From an uncultured Bacillota bacterium (lineage in GTDB: Bacteria; Bacillota; Clostridia; Peptostreptococcales; Anaerovoracaceae), in the NCBI GenBank assembly GCA_946541435.1, contig CAMNJK010000008.1, forward strand, positions 1 through 16,183: a stretch of 16,183 bases of DNA, read 5' to 3'. Position 1 is the stretch's first letter. Each line of letters begins with the position of its first letter. The notes under the pieces were generated by a model. That model was not told where the DNA came from. It saw only the letters and a list, made by a program, of their open reading frames with translations, and did not search any database. Shown piece by piece: positions 1 through 6,926 of the stretch. Position numbers and translations under genes: made by a program.

Positions 1-48
1 ACGGCGGAAGCGGTGAAACGGTTCCGGCGGCTGGGATCATTTCGGTAA
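1..48 (+). CDS. Possible 3' end of an upstream gene (unidentified)
   Basis: Frame 1 is open from the window edge to a TAA at 46-48 and gives 15 residues ending in RRLGSFR. That is too short to identify. In Firmicutes thiI often follows a cysteine desulfurase gene, which would be a natural candidate because ThiI takes its sulfur from such an enzyme. The residues visible here neither confirm nor exclude it. The stretch may equally be non-coding. Confidence 0.25.
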   Translation, partial: TAEAVKRFRRLGSFR

Positions 49-78
49 TCATTGATAATCCACGGGAGAATACAACAC

Positions 79-1263
79 ATGAACGAAGAACATATTTTTA
101 TCGTCAGGTGCGGCGAAGTCGCGCTGAAAGGAATGAACAAGCCGTATTTCGAGCGGATGCTGGCGGAACGGATCCGCAAGCTGCTGAAGAAATTCGACGG
201 CGTTTCCGTCTATCGCCACGAAGGACTGATCTTCGTCAGGGCGGACAAAAGCCTGGACAAGCAGGCAATCATCCGGGAGATCTCAAAAGTTTTCGGCGTG
301 GCCTCCATCAGCCCCGCGGCGGAATGCGAGAGCACCATGGAGGACATCGGCGCGGCTGCGGTGCAGTACATGCTGGAAGCCATTGAGGAACGGGGCGTGA
401 AGACCTTCAAAGTAGAAGCCAAGCGGGCGGACAAGAATTTCCCCGTCAAGTCCCCGGACATCAGCCGCCGGATCGGCGCTGCGGTGCTGAAGGGCTGCAA
501 GGTGCTGCGGGTGGATGTTCATCATCCCGACTGCAGGCTCTTCGTGGATGTCCGGCACGATAAGACCTACATCTATCAGGATAAGATCCCGGGCTTCGGG
601 GGTCTGCCCCTGGGAACCAACGGCAAGGGCATGACCCTTCTGTCCGGCGGGATCGATTCTCCGGTGGCCACCTGGATGATGGCCAAGCGGGGGATGCTGA
701 TCGAAGCGGTGCATTTCCATTCCTATCCCTATACCAGCGAACGGGCCCGGGCCAAGGTGGAGGAACTGGCATCTCTGGTCGCCACCTACTGCGGCCGTTT
801 TCGCATGCATGTCATCAATCTCCTGCCCATCCAGGAACAGATCGTACAGAACTGTCCGGCGGAGGAGACCACGATCCTGGTCCGGCGCTTCATGATGAAG
901 ATCGCCCAGGAACTGGCCAAAGCCAATGACTGCGGCATGCTGATCACCGGGGAAAATCTGGGGCAGGTGGCAAGCCAGACCGCGGAAGCCCTGGTGGTTA
1001 CCGATGCCAGCGTGAGCATGCCCGTCATGCGTCCGCTGATCGGCATGGACAAGGTGGATATTATGGATCTTGCAAAAGAGATCGGGACCTATGAGAAGTC
1101 CATCGAACCCTATGAGGACTGCTGTACCGTGTTCCTTCCCAAACATCCGGTGACAAAGCCCAAACTGGAGAAGATCCTGGCTTCTGAAGCGAAGCTGGAC
1201 TGCGAGGGCCTGATCCGGGCAGCGGTAGCCTCCGATGAGGTCGTCACTATCTACCCGGCATAG
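79..1263 (+). CDS. thiI: tRNA 4-thiouridine synthase / thiamine thiazole sulfur-transfer protein ThiI (short form)
   Basis: ThiI adenylates uridine 8 of tRNA and replaces its oxygen with sulfur to give 4-thiouridine; in many bacteria it also helps sulfurate ThiS for thiamine. The 394-residue protein has an N-terminal ferredoxin-like/THUMP region (about 1-170), then the PP-loop SGGIDSP at 189-195. It continues with the family blocks TGENLGQVASQT (290-301) and a C-terminal EDCCTVF (346-352) that holds the conserved cysteine pair. It stops there, so the C-terminal rhodanese domain of the E. coli protein is absent, as is usual in Firmicutes; sulfur must come directly from a cysteine desulfurase. 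I chose ATG 79 because GGGAG (64-68) lies 10 bases before it; the frame also opens at TTG 52, which has no good binding site. It is a cytoplasmic protein, and no terminator is visible after it. Confidence 0.95.
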   Translation: MNEEHIFIVRCGEVALKGMNKPYFERMLAERIRKLLKKFDGVSVYRHEGLIFVRADKSLDKQAIIREISKVFGVASISPAAECESTMEDIGAAAVQYMLEAIEERGVKTFKVEAKRADKNFPVKSPDISRRIGAAVLKGCKVLRVDVHHPDCRLFVDVRHDKTYIYQDKIPGFGGLPLGTNGKGMTLLSGGIDSPVATWMMAKRGMLIEAVHFHSYPYTSERARAKVEELASLVATYCGRFRMHVINLLPIQEQIVQNCPAEETTILVRRFMMKIAQELAKANDCGMLITGENLGQVASQTAEALVVTDASVSMPVMRPLIGMDKVDIMDLAKEIGTYEKSIEPYEDCCTVFLPKHPVTKPKLEKILASEAKLDCEGLIRAAVASDEVVTIYPA

Positions 1264-1292
1264 TGATTGTACACAAAAAAATACACGAATAA

Positions 1293-1309
1293 TTGTGAAA
1301 TAAACACAA
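1293..1309 (+). promoter_or_regulatory. Inverted repeat, candidate operator upstream of the oxidoreductase operon
   Basis: TTGTGAAATAAACACAA is a perfect 5-bp inverted repeat (TTGTG/CACAA) with a 7-base centre. It ends 7 bases before the -35-like TTGACA at 1317. It resembles Rex-type redox operators (TTGTGAA..TTCACAA) but is one base shorter than the usual 18-bp form and lacks the inner TTC half-match. Regulator identity is therefore open. Confidence 0.35.
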
Positions 1310-1316
1310 GTATAGA

Positions 1317-1350
1317 TTGACATCTCATCGGGTCTGCGGTAAGCTATACT
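1317..1350 (+). promoter_or_regulatory. Probable sigma-A promoter for the por-ior operon
   Basis: A perfect -35 hexamer TTGACA is at 1317-1322. At the ideal 17-base spacing the -10 would be TAAGCT (1340-1345), a weak match. The better hexamer TATACT (1345-1350) is 22 bases away, which is too far. The -35 and the AT-rich 120-base gap between genes support a promoter here, but the -10 assignment is uncertain. Confidence 0.5.
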
Positions 1351-1383
1351 GGTAGTTTTTTCGCATGCAGAAAGGATCCTGAA

Positions 1384-1974
1384 ATGATCAACATGAGTGA
1401 TAAGACCGTTGAGATCAGATGGCACGGCCGGGGCGGACAGGGCGCGAAGACAGCCTGCCTGCTGCTGGCTGAGGCAGCTTTTTTCTCGGGCAAGTACGTA
1501 CAGGGGTTCCCGGAGTACGGCCCGGAGCGGATGGGGGCGCCCATTACTGCCTACAATCGGATCTCGGATCATGAACTGACGGTCCATTCCAATATATATA
1601 CCCCGGATCATGTGGTGGTGGTGGATGAGACACTGCTCCATACGGTGGACGTCCTGAAAGGACTGAAGGAGGGCGGCATCCTGATCATCAACAGCAAGAA
1701 ATCCGCGGCGGAGATCCGTGAGATGCTGGGCGGATATGACGGGAAACTCTGCGTCGTGGACGCGGAGCGCATCTCCACCGAGACCCTGGGCAGGAATTTC
1801 CCCAATACGCCCATGCTGGCGGCAGTGGTCAAGGCAAGCGGCGTTCTGGACATCACAAGGTTTACGAATGATATGCGTAAATCCTTCGGCCACAAGTTCC
1901 GCACCAAGCCGGAAGTGATCGAGGGCAACATGAAAGCGCTGCAGCAGACGCTGGATGAGGTAACAGTAGAATGA
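1384..1974 (+). CDS. 2-oxoacid:ferredoxin oxidoreductase, gamma subunit (pyruvate/2-ketoisovalerate type)
   Basis: This is the gamma subunit of a four-subunit, CoA-acylating 2-oxoacid:ferredoxin oxidoreductase (2-oxoacid + CoA + oxidised ferredoxin to acyl-CoA + CO2 + reduced ferredoxin). The 196 residues form one POR/KOR gamma domain with the glycine-rich HGRGGQGAKTA motif (14-24) and the family signature FPEYGPERMGAP (42-53). The gamma domain contributes to CoA binding and holds no iron-sulfur cluster. ATG 1384 is preceded by AAAGGA (1371-1376) at 7 bases; the in-frame ATG at 1393 would be too far. The gene order gamma-delta-alpha-beta is that of archaeal and Thermotoga POR and VOR operons. 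Pyruvate and branched-chain enzymes share this subunit type, so the substrate cannot be settled here; porG or vorG would both fit. Confidence 0.9.
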   Translation: MINMSDKTVEIRWHGRGGQGAKTACLLLAEAAFFSGKYVQGFPEYGPERMGAPITAYNRISDHELTVHSNIYTPDHVVVVDETLLHTVDVLKGLKEGGILIINSKKSAAEIREMLGGYDGKLCVVDAERISTETLGRNFPNTPMLAAVVKASGVLDITRFTNDMRKSFGHKFRTKPEVIEGNMKALQQTLDEVTVE

Positions 1975-2279
1975 AAAAAATGAAAGCGGCAGATATCAAC
2001 GAGACCATCAGCTGGCAGGATATCACCCTGGGGGCGGAGATCTATGAACCGGCTACATCCCGGTACGTACAGACCGGGGAGTGGCGCGTCATGACGCCAG
2101 TATTCAAGGAAGATAAATGCAAACAATGTCTTCTCTGCGTTCCCTTCTGTCCGGACAGTTCCATTCCGGTCAGCGAAGGAAGGCGGACGGATTTTGATTT
2201 CTATCACTGCAAAGGCTGCGGCATCTGTGTCACAGTCTGTCCGTTCGACGCGATCGATTACGTCAGGGAGGAGAAGTAA
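1971..2279 (+). CDS. 2-oxoacid:ferredoxin oxidoreductase, delta subunit (2x[4Fe-4S] ferredoxin-like)
   Basis: This small electron-transfer subunit carries electrons from the thiamine site toward external ferredoxin. The 102 residues contain two complete CxxCxxCxxxCP motifs, with cysteines 50, 53, 56 and 60 and cysteines 80, 83, 86 and 90, which bind two [4Fe-4S] clusters. The N-terminal 40 residues with the ITLGAEIYEPATS stretch are typical of POR/VOR delta subunits rather than of free ferredoxins. The start overlaps the gamma-subunit stop by four bases (ATGA at 1971), with GAGG at 1957-1960, so translation is probably coupled. All eight ligands are present. Confidence 0.92.
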   Translation: MKKMKAADINETISWQDITLGAEIYEPATSRYVQTGEWRVMTPVFKEDKCKQCLLCVPFCPDSSIPVSEGRRTDFDFYHCKGCGICVTVCPFDAIDYVREEK

Positions 2280-3469
2280 TGGCCATCAGAGAACGAATGT
2301 CAGGCAACGAAGCGGTTGCCACAGCAATGAGACAGATCAATCCGGATGTATGCGGCGCGTTTCCCATCACGCCGTCGACGGAGATCCCGGAGTATTTTTC
2401 CCAGTTCATGGCCAACGGTCTGGTGGACACCCAGTTCGTTCCCGTGGAATCAGAGCACAGCGCCATGTCGGTATGCATCGGCGCTTCGGCAGCGGGCGCC
2501 CGGGCAGTGACCGCCACATCTTCGGCGGGACTGGCCTATATGTGGGAGCTGCTGTATGTGGCGGCATCTTCCAGGCTGCCCATCACCATGGCAGTATCCA
2601 ACCGCGCTCTGACCGGGCCCATCAGCATCGGCAATGACCATTCGGACTCCATGGGAGCAAGGGATTCCGGCTGGCTGCAGATCTATGCCGAGAACAATCA
2701 GGAAGTATACGACAATTTCATTCAGGGGATCCTGATCACGGAAGCCACCAGGCTGCCGGTCATGATCTGCCAGGATGGATTCATCACCAGCCACGGCGTG
2801 GCCAACATCGAGCTTCTGGAAGATGAGAAGGTCCGGGATTTCGTGGGTGAATATGAACCGGAGGAATACCTGCTGAATGCGGAAAATCCGCTGGCGGTGG
2901 GACCTTACGGAACGGCGCCTTATTACATGGAGGTCAAGCGGGCCCAGGCCCAGGCCATGAAGGAAGCGGGAACCGCCATCCTGGATGTGGCCAGACGGTT
3001 TGAGGAACTGTCCGGCAGGTCCTACGGATTCATCGAGGAATACCGTATGGAGGACGCGGAAATGGCCGTGGTGGCCATCGGTTCCAGCGCCGGCACCGGC
3101 AAAGCCGCAGTGGATCAGCTGCGGGAAGAGGGTGTAAAGGCTGGCCTGGTCAAGGTCAGGGTCTTCCGCCCGTTCCCTGCCAAAGAACTGGCTGAGGCGC
3201 TGGGAAAAGTGAAGGCGGCAGCCATCATGGACAAGGCGGAGAGCTTCTCCGGATGCGGCGGTCCCATGTTCGCGGAGACCCGCAGCGCCCTGTACGATCT
3301 GGAGCAGAGACCTGCGCTGGTCAATTATATCTACGGACTGGGCGGCAGAGACGTTACTGTGGATCATTTCTTCCATGTCTTCCGGGATCTGGAGGAAATC
3401 TGCAGCGGCGGAGAAGTCGGAGAAGTCTATCGTTACATCGGCGTGCGTGACGGCGGCGCGGAAAAATAG
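2279..3469 (+). CDS. 2-oxoacid:ferredoxin oxidoreductase, alpha subunit
   Basis: The alpha subunit supplies half of the thiamine diphosphate site and the transketolase C-terminal domain. In 396 residues I see the pyrimidine-binding-domain motifs AFPITPSTEI (27-36), VESEHSAM (56-63, with the glutamate expected to activate the cofactor) and the ATSSAGL block (79-85). A swivel domain with the VRVFRPFPA block follows near 300. The VESEHSAM and NDHSDSM (119-125) blocks look like the pyruvate/2-ketoisovalerate branch rather than the 2-oxoglutarate branch. ATG 2279 overlaps the delta-subunit TAA by one base, with the strong site AGGGAGGAG (2265-2273) 5 bases upstream. Substrate choice between pyruvate and branched-chain 2-oxoacids is unresolved. 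Confidence 0.92.
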   Translation: MAIRERMSGNEAVATAMRQINPDVCGAFPITPSTEIPEYFSQFMANGLVDTQFVPVESEHSAMSVCIGASAAGARAVTATSSAGLAYMWELLYVAASSRLPITMAVSNRALTGPISIGNDHSDSMGARDSGWLQIYAENNQEVYDNFIQGILITEATRLPVMICQDGFITSHGVANIELLEDEKVRDFVGEYEPEEYLLNAENPLAVGPYGTAPYYMEVKRAQAQAMKEAGTAILDVARRFEELSGRSYGFIEEYRMEDAEMAVVAIGSSAGTGKAAVDQLREEGVKAGLVKVRVFRPFPAKELAEALGKVKAAAIMDKAESFSGCGGPMFAETRSALYDLEQRPALVNYIYGLGGRDVTVDHFFHVFRDLEEICSGGEVGEVYRYIGVRDGGAEK

Positions 3470-3480
3470 AGGAATAAACT

Positions 3481-4410
3481 ATGGCTTATAATCTGAAACG
3501 TGAACTGAACAAGCCGGAAAGACTGGCCGGCGGCCACAGGCTCTGCGCCGGATGCGGCGCGGGGATCGCAGTGCGCGGTGTGCTCAGGGCCCTGGAAGAA
3601 GGAGATAAGGCGGTGATCGGCAATGCCACCGGATGTCTGGAGGTATCCACCTTCAATTATCCCAATACCGCTTATTATGACAGCTATATCCATACCGCCT
3701 TCGAGAATGCCGGCGCCACGCTTTCCGGCGTTGAAGCAGCATACAATGTACTGAAGAAAAAGGGCAAGGTGAAGGAGACCTACAAGTTCATCACCTTCGG
3801 CGGAGACGGGGGAACCTACGATATCGGCCTCCAGTCCCTGTCCGGCGCCATGGAACGGGGCCACGACATGGTCTACGTATGCTATGACAACGAGGCATAT
3901 ATGAACACAGGGATCCAGCGGGCCTCGTCCACACCGAGATTCGCAGATGCCACCACCTCACCGGCGGGAACTGAGATCCCCGGAAAGGTCCAGAACAAGA
4001 AGAACCTGACGGAGATCATGGCTGCACATAATATACCTTATGTAGCGCAGACCACCTTCCTGGGTGACTTCCGTGACCTGCACAACAAGGCGCACAAGGC
4101 CATCTATACAGAAGGACCCTGCTTCCTGAACGTGCTGGCGCCCTGCCCCAGAGGCTGGCGTTACGAGGCTGCGGACCTGCCCGAGATCTGCCGCCTGGCG
4201 GTGGATACCTGCGTCTGGCCTCTTTATGAGATCGAGAACGGAGTCTGGAGACTCACCTATGAACCGCGCCGGAAACTGCCGGTGGAGGAATTCCTGTCCA
4301 GGCAGGGCAGATTCCGCCACATGTTCCAGCGGGGCAATGAATGGATGATCCGGGAGACCCAGGATTATGTGGACCAGCAGTGGGAGAAGCTGCTGAAGAA
4401 GTGCGAATAA
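3481..4410 (+). CDS. 2-oxoacid:ferredoxin oxidoreductase, beta subunit (thiamine diphosphate-binding)
   Basis: The beta subunit binds the thiamine diphosphate phosphates through Mg2+ and holds the cluster nearest the active site. The 309 residues show the CAGCG motif (cysteines 22 and 25), C52 in NATGC and C222 in APCPRGW. These are the four ligands expected for the proximal [4Fe-4S] cluster. The Mg-ThDP motif is GGDGGTYDIG (108-117), followed by the highly conserved DNEAYMNTGIQRASSTP (136-152). This set is that of the POR/VOR beta family and completes the gamma-delta-alpha-beta enzyme. It starts 11 bases after the alpha stop with AGAGGA (3468-3473) 7 bases upstream. All recognised cofactor residues are intact, so the complex should be active. 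Confidence 0.93.
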   Translation: MAYNLKRELNKPERLAGGHRLCAGCGAGIAVRGVLRALEEGDKAVIGNATGCLEVSTFNYPNTAYYDSYIHTAFENAGATLSGVEAAYNVLKKKGKVKETYKFITFGGDGGTYDIGLQSLSGAMERGHDMVYVCYDNEAYMNTGIQRASSTPRFADATTSPAGTEIPGKVQNKKNLTEIMAAHNIPYVAQTTFLGDFRDLHNKAHKAIYTEGPCFLNVLAPCPRGWRYEAADLPEICRLAVDTCVWPLYEIENGVWRLTYEPRRKLPVEEFLSRQGRFRHMFQRGNEWMIRETQDYVDQQWEKLLKKCE

Positions 4411-4475
4411 GAATATGAAGCGCATTGTGAAGCGCCAAATATAAAAAATAACAACAGGAAAGGCAAAAGGACATT
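4411..4475 (+). other. Short spacer between the two oxidoreductase gene sets
   Basis: This 65-base, AT-rich spacer carries two copies of TGAAGCGC separated by four bases (about 4416-4435), which could form only a weak 4-bp GCGC hairpin. No T-run follows, so I do not call a terminator. The ribosome binding site AAAAGGA (4465-4471) sits 4 bases before iorA. I see no good promoter, so iorA is probably read from the upstream operon. Confidence 0.5.
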
Positions 4476-6212
4476 ATGGACAAAAGAATCATGCTGGGCA
4501 ATGAAGCCTTCGCCCGGGGCGCCTGGGAAGCAGGCGTAACAGTGGTCTCCTCTTATCCGGGGACACCGAGTACGGAGGTCACAGAGGCTGCGGCAAAGTA
4601 CGATGAGATCTATGTGGAGTGGGCGCCCAATGAGAAGGTGGGCGTAGAGACAGCCATGGGCGCATCCGTAGGAGGCGCCAGAGCCCTCTCCACCATGAAA
4701 CATGTAGGACTGAATGTTGCTGCAGACCCCTTCTATACGGCGGCCTGCACCGGAGTGAACGGCGGGTTCGTCGTTCTCAGCGCGGATGACAACGGCTGCC
4801 ATTCCAGTCAGAATGAGCAGGATTCCCGTTTTCACGGGCGTTCCGCCGGCGTTCCCGTGCTGGAGCCTTCAGACGCGCAGGAATGTAAAGACTACATAAA
4901 ATTAGCTTATGACATCAGCGAGAAATATGACACTGTGGTCCTGCTTCGGTCCGGCACCAGAGTTTCTCATTCCCGGGGAATCGTGGAACTGGGGGAACGG
5001 GTGGAGCATGAACTGATCCCCTATGAGAAGAAGTTCATGAAATACGTGGCCATGCCTGCCATGGCGAGAAAACTTCACGTGGCCCAGGAGCAGAGACTGG
5101 CGCAGATCGCTGCTGACGGCTGCGGATGGGATATCAACAGCATTCAGATGAACGATCCTTCCATCGGCATCATCACCAGCGGCATCTGCTACCAGTATGC
5201 CAGGGATGCCATGCCCGAGGCAAGCTTCCTGAAGCTGGGTCTGGTCTATCCGCTGCCCATGGATCTGATCCGGAAATTCGCGGATCAGGTGGAGAAGCTC
5301 TACGTGATCGAGGAAGGCCAGCCTTTCCTCGAGGAACAGATCCGGGCCCAGGGAATCCCTGTGGCCGGAGGCAAGGACATGTTCACCATCCAGGGCGAAT
5401 ACAGCGCCCGCATGATCCGGGAAGCCTTCGGCAAGGACGGGGGAGAGGAACCGGTGGACACATCGGATGCGCCGGGCCGTCCGCCCCTTCTCTGCGCGGG
5501 CTGTCCCCACAGAGCGCTCTTCCACGTGCTGAGCAAGCTGAAGACCACCGTATTCGGCGATATCGGTTGCTATACTCTGGCGGCGCTGCCGCCCACATCC
5601 GCCATGGACACCACCCTCTGCATGGGCGCTTCCATCGGGATGGCCCACGGTTTTGAGAAGGCCACCGGAGACAAGTCCAATACCGTGGCAGTGCTGGGTG
5701 ACTCCACCTTCCTGCATTCGGGCATCACGGGTCTTCTGAACATGGCATACAATGAATCCAAGGGTACAGTCATCATCCTGGACAACCGGATCACCGGCAT
5801 GACAGGACACCAGCAGAACCCCGCCAGCGGCAAAAATGCCAAGGGCGAGCCTGCGCCGGCAGTGGACCTGAAGGCCCTGTGCCAGGCTGTGGGCGTGAAG
5901 CATGTTGTGGAGATCGACCCCTTCGAGGTCAAGGATCTGGAGCGGATCGTCAAGGAAGAGACCGCCCGGGACGAGCTTTCGGTGATCATCACCAAGCGGC
6001 CCTGCGCCCTGATCGTGAAGCAGCCGGGAATCCCCTATGAGGTTACAGATAAGTGCAAAAACTGTCGTCAGTGCATGAAGATCGGCTGTCCTGCCATCGA
6101 GATCAAGGACGGACGTCCCTTCGTCGTGGCGGATCGCTGCGTGGGCTGCGGGCTCTGCGCCAGAGTCTGCCCCTTTGATGCCATCGAATGTACTGCGAAG
6201 GAGGAACAATAG
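4476..6212 (+). CDS. iorA: Indolepyruvate:ferredoxin oxidoreductase, alpha subunit IorA
   Basis: With IorB this enzyme oxidatively decarboxylates aryl pyruvates (indolepyruvate, phenylpyruvate, p-hydroxyphenylpyruvate) to arylacetyl-CoA, reducing ferredoxin; the reaction is reversible. The 578-residue chain fuses the functions that the upstream enzyme splits. A pyrimidine-binding domain has SYPGTPSTEV (26-35) and EWAPNEKVGVETAMGAS (48-64). A swivel domain lies around 225-320 and CAGCPHR at 340-346. The ThDP domain has FGDIGCYT (360-367) and the Mg-binding LGDSTFLHSGI (408-418). A C-terminal 2x[4Fe-4S] domain has cysteines 527, 530, 533 and 538 (CxxCxxCxxxxCP, one residue longer than normal, typical for this family) and 555, 558, 561 and 565 (CxxCxxCxxxCP). 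The length is normal. Indolepyruvate is the type substrate; the true aryl preference is not visible. Confidence 0.95.
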   Translation: MDKRIMLGNEAFARGAWEAGVTVVSSYPGTPSTEVTEAAAKYDEIYVEWAPNEKVGVETAMGASVGGARALSTMKHVGLNVAADPFYTAACTGVNGGFVVLSADDNGCHSSQNEQDSRFHGRSAGVPVLEPSDAQECKDYIKLAYDISEKYDTVVLLRSGTRVSHSRGIVELGERVEHELIPYEKKFMKYVAMPAMARKLHVAQEQRLAQIAADGCGWDINSIQMNDPSIGIITSGICYQYARDAMPEASFLKLGLVYPLPMDLIRKFADQVEKLYVIEEGQPFLEEQIRAQGIPVAGGKDMFTIQGEYSARMIREAFGKDGGEEPVDTSDAPGRPPLLCAGCPHRALFHVLSKLKTTVFGDIGCYTLAALPPTSAMDTTLCMGASIGMAHGFEKATGDKSNTVAVLGDSTFLHSGITGLLNMAYNESKGTVIILDNRITGMTGHQQNPASGKNAKGEPAPAVDLKALCQAVGVKHVVEIDPFEVKDLERIVKEETARDELSVIITKRPCALIVKQPGIPYEVTDKCKNCRQCMKIGCPAIEIKDGRPFVVADRCVGCGLCARVCPFDAIECTAKEEQ

Positions 6213-6785
6213 ATGAATACAAATATTCTGATCGTAGGCGTGGGCGGACAGGGAACCCTTCTTGCCAGCGTACTGCTGGGCAATCTGGCCCTGGACAGCG
6301 GCTACGACGTTAAATTAAGTGAAGTCCACGGCATGTCACAGCGCGGCGGCAGCGTAGTTACACATGTGAAGATCAGCGATGACAAAGTCGGTTCACCATT
6401 GATAGAAGAAGGCGAAGCGGATATCATCCTGGCTTTTGAGAAGCTGGAAGCCTACCGGTGGCTGCCCTACCTGAAGAAGGGCGGAGCGCTCTATGTGAAT
6501 ACCCAGCAGATCCTGCCCATGCCCGTGATCCTGGGCGCGGCGGAGTATCCGGAGAATCTGGATGAGATCCTGGCAGACCGTACCGGAAAACTCAAGGAAT
6601 TTGATGCACTCAGCGTTGCGGAGAGCGCCGGCAGCAGCAAGGCGGTCAACGTGGTGCTGCTGGGCGCCGCGTCAAAAGATCTTCCCTTCACCAACGATGC
6701 CTGGATCCGGGTCATCGAGGCCAATGTAAAGCCGAAGTTCGTGGAGATGAACAAGTTCGCATTTACGCAGGGACAGCTGGCGTAA
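6213..6785 (+). CDS. iorB: Indolepyruvate:ferredoxin oxidoreductase, beta subunit IorB
   Basis: This is the partner of IorA, a gamma-type POR domain. The 190 residues start with the nucleotide-binding-like VGVGGQGTLLAS (8-19) and carry the IorB signature EVHGMSQRGGSVVTHVK (37-53). Its ATG follows the iorA stop with no gap, and AAGGAGG (6198-6204) lies inside the end of iorA at 8 bases, so the two are translated together, as expected for a 1:1 complex. It is homologous to the gamma subunit at 1384-1974; the window therefore holds two related gamma modules from two enzyme subclasses. It has no iron-sulfur motif. Confidence 0.95.
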   Translation: MNTNILIVGVGGQGTLLASVLLGNLALDSGYDVKLSEVHGMSQRGGSVVTHVKISDDKVGSPLIEEGEADIILAFEKLEAYRWLPYLKKGGALYVNTQQILPMPVILGAAEYPENLDEILADRTGKLKEFDALSVAESAGSSKAVNVVLLGAASKDLPFTNDAWIRVIEANVKPKFVEMNKFAFTQGQLA

Positions 6786-6926
6786 GGAAAACGGCTTCGC
6801 GCCGGATCCTGAGGCTGACTGCCCCGGTAATCGGATGAGACAGGTCGGGTGCAAAACCTGGCCGGGTCCGTCCCACGCGGATTTGTGAAAGTTACTGTTC
6901 CACGAACGAAAGGAAGAATAGAAATA
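6786..6926 (+). other. iorB-paaK intergenic spacer with nested hairpin potential
   Basis: This is the only long gap inside an otherwise tightly packed operon. It is GC-rich until about 6880. CGGA (6832-6835) can pair with TCCG (6867-6870), enclosing CAGGT (6841-6845) with ACCTG (6856-6860). A separate CGGC/GCCG hairpin lies at about 6792-6804. No T-run follows either, so they are not terminators. I recognise no known RNA family in it. The paaK ribosome binding site AGGAAG is at 6911-6916. Confidence 0.4.

Noticed and set aside
527..576. Truncated or degenerate ThiI because the rhodanese domain is missing
   Set aside because: The short form ending after the DCC region is normal in Firmicutes, and PP-loop and cysteine motifs are intact.
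283..1893. 536-codon open frame on the minus strand across thiI and the gamma-subunit gene
   Set aside because: It is antisense to two clear conserved genes, has a low-complexity His/Gly/Asp-rich composition and no recognisable domain. It is a by-product of GC-rich third codon positions.
4416..4435. Terminator in the gap before iorA
   Set aside because: Only a 4-bp GCGC stem is possible and no T-run follows.
6051..6100. Abnormal first iron-sulfur motif in IorA (four residues between the last two cysteines)
   Set aside because: Lengthened spacing in this first motif is common in the IorA family; all four cysteines are present.
6786..6900. Cobalamin, FMN or c-di-GMP riboswitch in the iorB-paaK gap
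   Set aside because: Short patches such as GGGTGCAAA and GGATGAGA look familiar, but the conserved elements are missing or in the wrong order and the element is too short for cobalamin or FMN types.
6849..6926. GTG start extending the CoA ligase by 26 residues
   Set aside because: The extension is not like the family N-terminus, and ATG 6927 has a good ribosome binding site. The stretch is treated as a spacer.
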